Source of the DNA: Saprospiraceae bacterium
GTDB taxonomy: Bacteria; Bacteroidota; Bacteroidia; Chitinophagales; Saprospiraceae
Length of the DNA: 64,000 bases
Reading direction: 5' to 3'
NCBI GenBank assembly: GCA_013214355.1
Contig: JABSSL010000015.1
Location: 62,001 to 126,000, forward strand
The position numbers were made by a program, and so were the translations under genes. Below, piece after piece: positions 25,215 to 33,982 of this stretch. The first letter of the stretch is position 1. Each line of letters begins with the position of its first letter. The notes below the pieces were generated by a model that did no database searches, was not told where the DNA came from, and saw only the letters and a program-made list of their open reading frames with translations.

Positions 25215-28200
25215 ATCAATTCTCTTTTATCGTGATTAACATACCCAAGGCGTAATCTCCATTCTTGCCACATGGCATATAGGACGGGTACGGTAAACAT
25301 GGTTATGGTTTGGAACAGCATGCCTCCGAAAGAAGGAATTGCCATTGGAAGCATTACATCTGATCCTCGGCCAGTGGAGGTGAGGATGGGGAGTAAAGCC
25401 AGGATAGTAGTGGCAGTGGTCATTAAGGCTGGTCGAACTCTACGAAGCCCTCCAACGATTACGGCTTCCCGAATTTCCTGGACTGTTTTTGGCTGACGTG
25501 CTTTGAAGCTGTCGCGAAGAAAAGTGGCTACTAAAACACCATCATCGGTTGCAATGCCAAATAAAGCTAGAAACCCAACCCAAACGGCAACACTCAGGTT
25601 GACCGTACGGATCTGGAACAAATCCCGCATATAGGTGCCAAAGAGCTGAAAATCCAGGAACCAAGGTTGATCATACCACCCAATGAGGATGAATCCACCC
25701 GCAAAGGCAATGAATACGCCAGAGAAAACCATCAGGGACACCGCCACCGATCGGAATTGTAAATAGAGTAGAAGGAGAATAATACCTAGTGCGACAGGTA
25801 CTACCAAGCTCAGTCGTTTGCTAGCTCGAACTTGCTGCTCATAGTTGCCAGCGAAGCGATAGTTTATACCCGCAGGTACTTCTAATAAACCTTGCTCAAT
25901 TTGTTGTTCTAGATGGGCTTGAGCTCGTTGGACTACTTCCACTTCGGCGTAGCCGGATTCCTTGTCAAATAGTACATAGCCGATTAAAAAGCCGTCTTCA
26001 CTTTTTATGGCTTGAGGGCCTTGCTGGTACTTGATCTCTACTAATTCACTTAAAGGAATCTGGCCACCAGATTGACTGGGAATGAAGATCTTTTTTAATG
26101 CTTCCGGATCATCTCGTAATTCTCTGGGATATCGGATTCTCACATCATAGCGTTCCCGACCCTCAACCGTGGTCGTCATGTTCATGCCGCCGATAGCAGT
26201 CTGAATATACTGCTGCACCTTTGCAATGCTTAATCCATGACGGCTTATCGCCTGCCGATTGATGTCTAGTAAGAGATAAGGTTTCCCTACAATTCGATCA
26301 GCAAATACTGCGGCGGCCTTCACCCCTTCTACCTGCTTCAATTCTCTTTCCAATTCCAAGCCGAAAGCTTCAATTGTCTGCAGATCAGCGCCCTGAACTT
26401 TGATTCCCATCGGTGCTCGCATACCCGTTTGCAGCATGACCAATCGCGTTTCGATCGGCTGCAGCTTTGGCGCCGAAGTCACACCTGGAATTCGGCTAAC
26501 TTTGACGATTTCATCCCAGATGTCATCTGGACTTTGGATGTGATCTCTCCATTGCCGGAAGTAACGACCTCGCGGGTCTGGGATGAGCGCTCCTTCCTCA
26601 CTGCGGAGATAAGCCCCTTCTTGGTCGACTTTGAATCGTATCCGTTTTCCGTTTTCATCCGTCTTGTACTCTGATTTATACTGGATCACATTTTCGTACA
26701 TCGACATAGGAGCGGGATCCAAAGCACTTTCCACTCTCCCCGCTTTTCCTACGACCGTTTCTACTTCAGGAATCGCGGTAACCGCCATGTCTAGGAGCTG
26801 AAGATTTTTGATGTTCTCCTGCATGCCCGCATGTGGCATGGACGTAGGCATGAGCAAGAAGGACCCTTCATCTAAGGCGGGCATGAATTCTTCACCCGTA
26901 TCTCGAAATACCAAAAAGCCCTGATAAACTATAGCCCCAACTAGGAGTAGGAATAACAGTTTAAATCGCAGTAAAAAACGTAGGATAGACGCATAGAAAT
27001 GCAAAACTAGATAGAAGAAACCAATCAAAACCCCAATAAGTAGGGCTATAAATAGGAAGTTACTGGTAAGGGTTTTTCCAACCCCTAAAGGCATCCAGAT
27101 CAATGATAAGAGATAAGTTACGAAGCCGGCATAAAGTAGATTTTTGACCCATTTAAAGCCTTTTTCATATTGCGGGAATGCGGATTGCGTGATGGTACTA
27201 AGAATCCCCAATACGCCAATGGCGGAGATACAGGTACCTAAAAAGAGCTTAGCGGTGACGATTAAGCTGATTCCTAGGGCTACAATGACTCCGTCCAATA
27301 GGTATCTGACATAGAGTCTCCGGTTTCTTATGGAATACAGGCTATGTGCCAAAGCGGGTACAATCGTAATCGCGATGAGTATAGAAGCCAATAAGGCAAA
27401 GGTTTTGGTAAAAGCCAATGGGCGGAATAACTTGCCTTCGGCAGCCTCCATCGTAAACACGGGAATAAAGCTGATCACGGTAGTTGCAACAGCTGTGATT
27501 ACTGCTCCGGCTACTTCCAAGGTGGCTTGATAGATGCTCGTTAAAAGCCCTTCTCCGGCGGGGTCATTATCCATGCGATTCTGCATGCTTTCCGCCAGTA
27601 CAATCCCCATGTCCACCATAGTTCCGATGGCAATGGCAATGCCAGAAAGCGCCACAATATTGGCATCTACTCCGAAGTACTTCATAGCAATGAAGCACAT
27701 CAATACCGCTACGGGCAATACACTGGATACCAAAATGGAGGAACGAAGATTTAGTAGCATAAGAATTACTACGATGATCGTAATCAATACCTCTAATTGT
27801 AAAGCTTCTTGGAGTGTTCCTATCGTTTCATTGATCAGTTGTGTACGATCGTAGAAGGGGACAATGCGGACTTGGGACTGGGTTCCATCCGCTAATATTT
27901 TGCTGGGAAGTCCTGGCTCCAGATCCTTGATTTTTTGCTTCACTCCCTTAATGACCTCCAGTGGATTGGCACCATATCGGGCAACCACTACGCCGCCCAC
28001 TGCTTCGGCACCACTTTTGTCCAGCACGCCTCGTCGCGTGGCCGGCCCAATGTTTACCTTGGCAATATCTTTGATGCGGATCGGGACATTGTCAACGGCA
28101 CGGATCACGGTCTCCTCAATGTCATCGATGCTCTGAATGTAGCCGAGTCCGCGTACAAAGTATTCCGCTTGATTAATCTCCATGGTTTGAGCTCCCACAT

Positions 28201-28900
28201 CCAAATTACTGTTGCCAACACTGGCCATGACTTGATCTAGAGAGATGCCATAGGTCCGCATAGCCTCCGGATCCACATCGATCTGGTACTCTTTGACAAA
28301 GCCCCCAATAGAAGCTACTTCCGACACGCCCTCTGCGGATACTAAACCAAATCTCACGTAGAAATCTTGAATACTCCGGAGTTCATGGGGACTCCAGCCT
28401 CCAGTCGCATTTCCTTGCGGATCTTGGCCCTCTAGGGTGTACCAAAATATCTGTCCTAAGGCGGTGGCATCAGGCCCAAGGGTGGGCTGCACACCTTGTG
28501 GTAGCGTGTTTGGGGGGAGTGAGTTGAGCTTTTCTAGAATTCGACTGCGACTCCAATAGAAATCAATATCATCATTAAAAATCAGATAGACGCTGGAAAA
28601 GCCAAACATGGAATTGCTGCGGATGCTCTTGACACCTGGAATTCCGAGTAAAGCTGTGGTCAATGGATAGGAAATCTGATCCTCCACATCTTGAGGAGAC
28701 CGTCCCATCCATTGAGTGTATACGATCTGCTGGTTTTCTCCAATGTCTGGAATGGCATCTACAGCTACCGGCGATCTAGGCAACGTATTCAACCCGAAGT
28801 CAAAGGGTGCCGTAATCAATCCCCATAGGCTAAAGGCTATGAGGAGCATCCAGGCGACCAGCTTGTTTTCAAGAAAAAATCGAATGTATCTAGCTAACAT
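25211..28900 (-). CDS. cusA: CusA/CzcA-family heavy-metal RND efflux pump
   Basis: I choose the ATG at 28900 (MLARYIRFFLENKLVAW), which has an AAAGGAAC box in front; the frame extends 23 codons upstream without support. The 1229-residue inner-membrane pump has the heavy-metal RND hallmarks: early PDIGENQQIVYTQWMGRSPQDVEDQISYP, TM4 IGTMVDMGIVLAES with the proton-relay Asp, and C-terminal GIATDDGVLV. It is about 180 residues longer than Escherichia coli CusA because of extra hydrophobic segments between TM6 and TM7 and a periplasmic insert, as often seen in Bacteroidota. It is the first gene of the efflux operon. Confidence 0.92.
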   Translation of the reverse strand: MLARYIRFFLENKLVAWMLLIAFSLWGLITAPFDFGLNTLPRSPVAVDAIPDIGENQQIVYTQWMGRSPQDVEDQISYPLTTALLGIPGVKSIRSNSMFGFSSVYLIFNDDIDFYWSRSRILEKLNSLPPNTLPQGVQPTLGPDATALGQIFWYTLEGQDPQGNATGGWSPHELRSIQDFYVRFGLVSAEGVSEVASIGGFVKEYQIDVDPEAMRTYGISLDQVMASVGNSNLDVGAQTMEINQAEYFVRGLGYIQSIDDIEETVIRAVDNVPIRIKDIAKVNIGPATRRGVLDKSGAEAVGGVVVARYGANPLEVIKGVKQKIKDLEPGLPSKILADGTQSQVRIVPFYDRTQLINETIGTLQEALQLEVLITIIVVILMLLNLRSSILVSSVLPVAVLMCFIAMKYFGVDANIVALSGIAIAIGTMVDMGIVLAESMQNRMDNDPAGEGLLTSIYQATLEVAGAVITAVATTVISFIPVFTMEAAEGKLFRPLAFTKTFALLASILIAITIVPALAHSLYSIRNRRLYVRYLLDGVIVALGISLIVTAKLFLGTCISAIGVLGILSTITQSAFPQYEKGFKWVKNLLYAGFVTYLLSLIWMPLGVGKTLTSNFLFIALLIGVLIGFFYLVLHFYASILRFLLRFKLLFLLLVGAIVYQGFLVFRDTGEEFMPALDEGSFLLMPTSMPHAGMQENIKNLQLLDMAVTAIPEVETVVGKAGRVESALDPAPMSMYENVIQYKSEYKTDENGKRIRFKVDQEGAYLRSEEGALIPDPRGRYFRQWRDHIQSPDDIWDEIVKVSRIPGVTSAPKLQPIETRLVMLQTGMRAPMGIKVQGADLQTIEAFGLELERELKQVEGVKAAAVFADRIVGKPYLLLDINRQAISRHGLSIAKVQQYIQTAIGGMNMTTTVEGRERYDVRIRYPRELRDDPEALKKIFIPSQSGGQIPLSELVEIKYQQGPQAIKSEDGFLIGYVLFDKESGYAEVEVVQRAQAHLEQQIEQGLLEVPAGINYRFAGNYEQQVRASKRLSLVVPVALGIILLLLYLQFRSVAVSLMVFSGVFIAFAGGFILIGWYDQPWFLDFQLFGTYMRDLFQIRTVNLSVAVWVGFLALFGIATDDGVLVATFLRDSFKARQPKTVQEIREAVIVGGLRRVRPALMTTATTILALLPILTSTGRGSDVMLPMAIPSFGGMLFQTITMFTVPVLYAMWQEWRLRLGYVNHDKRELI

Positions 28901-29014
28901 CAGTTCCTTTTCAGTTCTGTTACAGATATAGAAATAGCTGTGCAGGGGATCCCCGACAGCGGAAGCCACAACAGTTTAGTTACCAACCATTGTGCTAAGG
29001 AATGAATGTGTGCG

Positions 29015-29518
29015 CTAGCAAAGGAAGATCTGCAATTCACTAGGATGCTCGCAGATCAGTAGTGGAGGTTTGTAGTTGAGGTAATGGATGGTCTGTCGAT
29101 CAAGCTGAGGGCGTTCCAACTGAAGAACAACCAACAAGTTTGCGGATAATGAAGGAGAAAGAGCAATTTCTTGGAGAAATGTAGAAGCTATTTGATCTTC
29201 TTCACTTTTGATGATTTCAGTTTCATCATCACAACAACCCTTGTCATCTGACTCTTCCGCGTCAACCATCATATAGCCATGTATAGGACAAGGCTTTTTT
29301 ACTTGCTTAGTATGACAGGCCTTTGCTTTGACAAATAGGGCTACACTCTTCAGCTCATTCTGGCAGAAGTGCTTATTTACTACTACACCAGTGGTGCTGA
29401 TGAAGAGTAGTAAGGCAAGGCCGATATGTACAATTTGTCTAAGCAAATGAGGTCTTTGAATTCTACACGAAGATAAAAATAATAACGCGAGTCTGAGTCT
29501 AAAGTTGCGACAACCCAT
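29015..29518 (-). CDS. HYC_CC_PP-type small exported protein near copper efflux genes
   Basis: The protein is at most 167 residues. It has an N-terminal hydrophobic helix (about 28-46) and the three sparse motifs for which the family is named: HFC (near 50), a CC pair (in GCCDDE, near 95) and PP (in YKPPLLI, near 155). Four to six cysteines and several histidines suggest metal or redox chemistry. The start is unsure: residues 1-25 look non-coding and no ATG occurs between them and residue 84, so an alternative start codon near the helix is possible. It precedes the RND operon by 114 nt on the same strand and is likely the first gene of that metal-response unit. Confidence 0.6.
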   Translation of the reverse strand: MGCRNFRLRLALLFLSSCRIQRPHLLRQIVHIGLALLLFISTTGVVVNKHFCQNELKSVALFVKAKACHTKQVKKPCPIHGYMMVDAEESDDKGCCDDETEIIKSEEDQIASTFLQEIALSPSLSANLLVVLQLERPQLDRQTIHYLNYKPPLLICEHPSELQIFLC

Positions 29519-29614
29519 TGCCGGCTTCTTATCTCTAGGCTAGTTTAGCGTTTTAGACTCCTGTATATCATGAATTATTTCAGCTAGTGTTAAAGTTTTA
29601 TTGTTTTTAAACAA

Positions 29615-29640
29615 TTGATTAAAACATTTGGTTAACTTTG
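29615..29640 (+). promoter_or_regulatory. Candidate Bacteroidota-type promoter for the DUF2141 gene
   Basis: TAACTTTG at 29633-29640 matches the Bacteroidota -7 element TAnnTTTG exactly. A TTG lies upstream at 29615-29617, closer than the usual 19-21-nt spacing. The surrounding 29519-29717 stretch is very AT-rich and separates two divergent genes. The start codon is 78 nt downstream. Confidence 0.4.
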
Positions 29641-29717
29641 GTGTATACGCAAATATATTATCGCACTTTGAGTCAATTTTTCAAGAAGTATCAACTAAAG
29701 TTTAAAAACTCAATGAC

Positions 29718-30146
29718 ATGAAAAAATTAGCGTTATTAGGAGCAATGCTTTGTTTTCATTTAGCAGGTGTAGCTCAGGAGAAAGGGGATTTGACCATAGT
29801 TATTAAGGACAAGAAAAAAAGAACCCGAGGGACGGCTAATGTAATGTTGTTTAAGACGGCTGATGGTTTTCCCGTCGATCCACAAAAAGCAGCTTATCAT
29901 GCTCAGATCAAGAACATCACAGAAAGTACCTTCCATACCTTCAAAAATATCCCTTACGGCAAGTATGCCGTAGCCGTCTTTCTAGATGAGAACAAAAACG
30001 GGAAAGTAGATCGAAATCTGATTGGTATGCCAAAGGAACCAGTAGGCGCAGCCAATATGACTAGAATGGGCAAGCCTCGCTTTTCAAAGTGTCAGGTCGA
30101 GCTCAAGGGGACTGAACAGGAGTTTACGATCAAATATATGAACTGA
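29718..30146 (+). CDS. DUF2141 domain exported protein
   Basis: The 142-residue protein has a signal peptide cleaved after VAQ (about residue 20) and a single DUF2141 beta-sandwich. Markers are the FKNIPYGKYAVAVFLDENKNGKVDRNLIGMPKEPVGAAN stretch (given here only as landmark, residues about 75-115), where NKNGKVD resembles a calcium loop, and a C-terminal EFTIKYMN. The function of the family is unknown. It is usually a small periplasmic protein. The gene is monocistronic: a promoter-like AT-rich region lies upstream and a 15-bp perfect hairpin follows 7 nt after its stop. Confidence 0.85.
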   Translation: MKKLALLGAMLCFHLAGVAQEKGDLTIVIKDKKKRTRGTANVMLFKTADGFPVDPQKAAYHAQIKNITESTFHTFKNIPYGKYAVAVFLDENKNGKVDRNLIGMPKEPVGAANMTRMGKPRFSKCQVELKGTEQEFTIKYMN

Positions 30147-30152
30147 TGGAGT

Positions 30153-30197
30153 TTGGCCAATACCTTGTTGTGCTTTAGCCTCCAAGGTATTGGCCAA
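30153..30197. terminator. 15-bp perfect inverted repeat between convergent genes
   Basis: TTGGCCAATACCTTG (30153-30167) pairs perfectly with 30183-30197 across a 15-nt loop. It lies 7 nt after the DUF2141 stop and 22 nt before the end of the convergent racemase gene. There is no T-run on either side, so it is a bidirectional 3-prime end structure rather than a canonical terminator. Confidence 0.65.
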
Positions 30198-30218
30198 TAA
30201 TCGACTTGTGCGCTGATG

Positions 30219-30986
30219 TTATCTAAAACACTCCTCTACGACGACTTTCGCTAATATCTCAGTAGATGAAAACAAGGGCATTGCCGTATCTTCCTGACTG
30301 ATGAACAAGGGCAACTCCGTGCAGGCGAGAACAACCGCTTCACAAGCCTGTGCTTTAAAGTAGTTAATGCCTTCTAGGAGCAGCATCTTCATGTTGTCGT
30401 TCCCCTGGCCATGAAGAACCTCTTGGAAGATGCAGTGATCCAGTAGCTCAAGTTCCTGTTCTGGCAACACTTCGTAATCAATGCCGTAAGACTGCAGTTC
30501 TTTCTGGTAAAATTCGCTACTTAGGGTTGTTTTGGTCCCTAGGATTCCAACTTTCCGATGTTGGATTAAGGCGATTTCCTTACAAACTTCCTCGCATATG
30601 CTAAGAATGGGAAATCCAAAGTATTCGCGCAATGGCTGTAGCACGGCATGTACAGAATTACAGACCATGACTAGAAAATCAATTTGTTCCGCTAGCAGTT
30701 TGATTTCCTTTTTTAGGAAAAAGTAGAGGGCTTCCAGGTCCTTTTGCTCTAGGATGTTCGTCACTTCCCAGGTATTTACGCTATTGATGATAAGCCTGGG
30801 GTTAGCGGCTAAGCGCTGAGAAGTGCAGATCTGTGTTACCGCATCGTAGAACAATCCGGTGGAAAGCTGACCTAAACCGCCAATGACACCAGCGGTACGA
30901 TACGAAAGAGGAGAAGCCTGAATAGGTTTTCTCCGGCTAGCTAGCAGTGGTCTCCTTTCAAAGCTAGGGAAACTAATATACGTCAT
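30219..30986 (-). CDS. Aspartate/glutamate racemase-family enzyme
   Basis: The 255-residue product starts at the ATG at 30986; a TTG at 31055 would add 23 residues and overlap the previous gene. The Asp/Glu racemase fold is shown by GVIGGLGQLSTGLFYDAV, the first catalytic cysteine in VMVCNSVHAVL, and the second in LACTELPLFI. Both cysteines are present, so PLP-independent inversion of aspartate, glutamate or a related acid is feasible. Members also include hydantoin racemases and maleate isomerases. It is the last gene of a tight operon with an acyltransferase and a methyltransferase, which suggests a biosynthetic rather than a cell-wall role. Confidence 0.8.
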   Translation of the reverse strand: MTYISFPSFERRPLLASRRKPIQASPLSYRTAGVIGGLGQLSTGLFYDAVTQICTSQRLAANPRLIINSVNTWEVTNILEQKDLEALYFFLKKEIKLLAEQIDFLVMVCNSVHAVLQPLREYFGFPILSICEEVCKEIALIQHRKVGILGTKTTLSSEFYQKELQSYGIDYEVLPEQELELLDHCIFQEVLHGQGNDNMKMLLLEGINYFKAQACEAVVLACTELPLFISQEDTAMPLFSSTEILAKVVVEECFR

Positions 30987-31041
30987 AAGAGAAGTAGGTG
31001 TAGAAGTTACTAAATGAACGACGAGGGAATGTCTCCCAGGT

Positions 31042-31764
31042 CTATTTCCGGGCAAATACTAAATCGCAATCTCCTCGAAAGCAGATCGATGCCTGTTCGA
31101 TGGAAAAACCAGCAACTTCTATGGCTTGGCAAAATTCCTCGTGGCTGTGTGTCCAATATTTACCGTTTTTCTGCATAAGTCGGATGTAGGCATTTTGCTT
31201 ACCAACCACCTTGGCGTGCTTAAAGATCTTAAGCGTCTCGGCCAGGCCATATTGGCTAATGAGGTGCCAGCCAATGGCCATTCTCCAAGCGAATACATTC
31301 ATGACCCGCCCGGGATCGAGAAAGATCACGGGACTTCCAGGGCTAAGCCATTTATGCATTTGTTCCAACACTTTGGTGGGGTTTGGAAACGTATACAGGG
31401 CATTTAAGCATAGTAAGCCTTGCAGACTTCCATCACCAAACTGAGTATCTTCGATGGGCTGGTTCCAGATCTCCAAATTACTAAGGCCGGCTGCCTTCTT
31501 CACGGCGATGGCATTCATGTTTTTGTTGCTATCGATGTGCAATACTTGGGCCTGCGGAAAGTGCTTGGCTAATTCAACGGAATAATTGCCGGTTCCTGCC
31601 CCCAGGTCAGCTAGTTTTGAGCCAGCGTCTATATCCCAGCTTTGGATCTTAGTAATAATCTCCTTGTATGTGGTCTGGTAGTAGGGGTTATAGGCCAATA
31701 GCAGATCATACTGCTGCGCGTAAGCATTCCAATCTACCATTGGAGCTAATTCTAGTTCATTCAT
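31042..31764 (-). CDS. Class I SAM-dependent methyltransferase
   Basis: The 240-residue protein has the Rossmann motifs LADLGAGTGNYSVELA (motif I, near 50), VLHIDSNKNM (motif II) and LLCLNALYTFPNP (motif IV), with a late strand FLDPGRV. I use the ATG at 31764, which overlaps the stop codon of the acyltransferase gene as ATGA; an ATG at 31788 is eight codons upstream. The coupling implies co-regulation with that acyltransferase and the downstream racemase-like gene. A small-molecule substrate is likely, since the protein lacks nucleic-acid-binding extensions. Confidence 0.83.
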   Translation of the reverse strand: MNELELAPMVDWNAYAQQYDLLLAYNPYYQTTYKEIITKIQSWDIDAGSKLADLGAGTGNYSVELAKHFPQAQVLHIDSNKNMNAIAVKKAAGLSNLEIWNQPIEDTQFGDGSLQGLLCLNALYTFPNPTKVLEQMHKWLSPGSPVIFLDPGRVMNVFAWRMAIGWHLISQYGLAETLKIFKHAKVVGKQNAYIRLMQKNGKYWTHSHEEFCQAIEVAGFSIEQASICFRGDCDLVFARK

Positions 31765-32447
31765 GATTGATAAAGTAGGTGCATACAATTTTGATAGCGT
31801 TCTAAATCGGCTTCCTCATAGGTTGCGATAGCGCTGCTTTTGGATAGCTTGTCTTTCGAAGCTATGGGCGTGGCTAACAATTGAATCTCAAAACTTACCT
31901 CATCCACCTTTAAGGGATCGGAAATGGAAAAGAAATTCATGAAGCGCTCGTAGAATTTAACATGCCGCGGTCTTACCGCAGTGATAACATAAGCGCATTG
32001 ATCCACCAATGCGCCTAAGGTCTGAATACGGAATAGCAGCATTTGTGCGGTCAAGGATTTCCTACCGGTGAAATCTGGAGCTGTCACATAGCGGTTGGAT
32101 TCCAAGATGGGGGAGGAAAGGCCGATGTAGTGATCTACTTCTGTTTTGAAAAAATTGATGGATGGGGTAGGGGCCCAATCGTAACTGGCGGACCAGGTGA
32201 GACTTCGGACGCTAGCTACGGTCTGATCTTCAAACCAGATCAGGAAGGTCCTGGCATTTCTTTGTTCATCAAAGGAGTCGGTACAAATAGCCTCTTCATT
32301 GGCTGGAATAGCATCAGCATGTCGATAGGCTTGATAGCGAAGGTGATAAGCTAGCTGGAGACTTTCAGGTTCGATGCAAATCTCTGCAGTATAACCATTC
32401 ACCTCGAATAAGACCTGATGGTCCAAAGGCTTTAGGGTGCTTTGCAT
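31761..32447 (-). CDS. N-acyl amino acid synthase-like acyltransferase (FeeM / autoinducer-synthase fold)
   Basis: The 228-residue protein fits the GNAT-related fold of N-acyl amino acid synthases (FeeM) and LuxI-type homoserine lactone synthases. It has LRYQAYR near residue 36, an acidic DSFDEQRNARTFLIWF, VASVRSL, and the ESNRYV box that parallels the conserved E-x-x-R of these enzymes. They transfer acyl groups from acyl-ACP to an amino acid or related amine. It is first in a three-gene overlapping operon with a methyltransferase and a racemase-family enzyme. The product could be an N-acylated, methylated amino-acid derivative used as signal or lipid; this is a hypothesis. Confidence 0.62.
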   Translation of the reverse strand: MQSTLKPLDHQVLFEVNGYTAEICIEPESLQLAYHLRYQAYRHADAIPANEEAICTDSFDEQRNARTFLIWFEDQTVASVRSLTWSASYDWAPTPSINFFKTEVDHYIGLSSPILESNRYVTAPDFTGRKSLTAQMLLFRIQTLGALVDQCAYVITAVRPRHVKFYERFMNFFSISDPLKVDEVSFEIQLLATPIASKDKLSKSSAIATYEEADLERYQNCMHLLYQS

Positions 32448-32942
32448 GGTACAAATACGGATTTATTTACAAATCATGTTTAGGTCGAACAGTACTAGAT
32501 AGGGATGATTTTTACCGCGCACCATCTACCTAGCCATAGTTCTCCTATTCCATATCGCACGCACGAGCCTATGGTAGTGGTTCTTTGGGGTAATACTGGG
32601 TAACTGTTTGTTACTCCTTTATACTTGTCAGATAAAAATGTTACAGTTCAGGGGCAAAATAATTTGAAAACGGTGGATGAATTGCCGTTTTAACTGGATT
32701 GTGAGTATCAGGCGAGGGAAATGGTGGTTTATTTTGTGAGACTTATTAAGTATTTGTTTATCAGTTGTTTAGTGTGGTGTGGTCGATTGGGGTAATGGCT
32801 CAAGATTGACTCAAATTATGATCTGAGTCGTTGCAAAAAGCTTTGAGTCGCAATCTTAAGTCAGGGCCTGCATCTTTGTTATGTCAACCGGAAGACTCAA
32901 TCAACTCAGACCAAAGTATTTCAATTATTAAAACTAAAACTG
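32448..32942. other. Gene-free stretch between divergent genes
   Basis: These 495 bp separate the acyltransferase operon (minus) from the DUF2807 gene (plus). I see AT-rich promoter-like DNA, and TGAGTCG twice 20 bp apart (near 32825 and 32845) with a TTGACTCAA-like copy just before. I found no ORF with coding features and no strong hairpin. Confidence 0.5.
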
Positions 32943-33848
32943 ATGAGATATTTCTTAAGCTTAGTACTTACCCTAACTGTTATTATGGCTACTGCTCAGG
33001 TAAAGGGCAACAAGAAAATTATTACAAAAGAGTTTTCCATCGAGGACATCAATCATATTCAAATACATCTGTATGCCGATGTAGTGGTTGATTGTGCGGC
33101 TCCGGAGTCCCTAGTCATCACTGCGGATGAAAATTTGATGAATCTAATAGGTGTCTCTGCTGATCATGGCCGTCTGGTTTTAGATCAAGTAGAATGGATC
33201 AAGCCCAGTCAAGACATCCAAATTAGAATTGGTGCGCCGATGCTAGCGCAAATCCAACAATCTACACACGAGCGTGTATTAGTGAAAAACATCAAGGCTT
33301 CGTCTTTCCGGGCCATGGCCTTAGTCGGTGAGATTGCCGTAGAAGGAGAAGCCCAAGAATTAAGAGCAAGTGGAGAGGTAGGAATTGTTAATGCCGAAAA
33401 TTTTAAAGCTGAAGTAGTGAATGTAAACCTCTGGAGTTGGGGGACGATCAAGTTGAATGAGCCGAAACTCATAGAAGGGATTGTTAAAGATGGAGGAACC
33501 GTGCTATACAAGGGAGGTGAAACTAAGGTTAAGGTGCGTAAATCAGGCGATGGTAAGGTGTTGAATCCAACGGAGCAAGTAGCTATGAAGGACCCTTCCG
33601 CCGAGTTCATTGACATTAAAATCAAAAATAACTCGCCCAATCGTATCCAAGCTTACGTGGTTGGACCTAAGCCAGACGGCCGAAAATTCAGCTATGGCTT
33701 TCCCATCAATGCTGGCCAGGTAAAGAAGGAAAAATGGTCTGTAGGAACAAAAGTATATCGGGTCTCTAAGGTGGGCACGAAGAAGAAGTTAATAGAAATT
33801 ACAAAAGCAGACGAAGGGCAGATTGTGCCTTTGTATGGTGAGAAATAA
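32943..33848 (+). CDS. DUF2807 (head GIN domain-like) exported protein with extra C-terminal domain
   Basis: The 301-residue protein has a signal peptide ending at TAQ (residue 19) and a right-handed beta-helix-like DUF2807 region (about 28-200) with regular ALVGEIAVEGEA and ASGEVGIVNAEN coils. A distinct C-terminal part (about 220-301, SPNRIQAYVVGPKPDGRKFS) follows, unusual for this family. DUF2807 proteins are exported and of unknown function, often near anti-sigma factors, which are absent here. It may be adhesive or part of the envelope. The start ATG at 32943 directly opens the signal peptide, so the longer overlapping reading frame at 32831 is a shadow. Confidence 0.78.
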   Translation: MRYFLSLVLTLTVIMATAQVKGNKKIITKEFSIEDINHIQIHLYADVVVDCAAPESLVITADENLMNLIGVSADHGRLVLDQVEWIKPSQDIQIRIGAPMLAQIQQSTHERVLVKNIKASSFRAMALVGEIAVEGEAQELRASGEVGIVNAENFKAEVVNVNLWSWGTIKLNEPKLIEGIVKDGGTVLYKGGETKVKVRKSGDGKVLNPTEQVAMKDPSAEFIDIKIKNNSPNRIQAYVVGPKPDGRKFSYGFPINAGQVKKEKWSVGTKVYRVSKVGTKKKLIEITKADEGQIVPLYGEK

Positions 33849-33982
33849 GCGTAGTAATCTCTTTTAAATAATCACCCCACTGTTTTTCAAACGAAATAAT
33901 TAAACGCTTTATCCGAGCATTTTTGTCATGGGTTTCAGTAGATCCTCAAGGCAGGAGTTATCGGAAAATTATCACAAATATT

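Noticed and set aside
27534-28240. Several 90-106-codon plus-strand reading frames
   Set aside because: They are antisense shadows of the RND pump gene.
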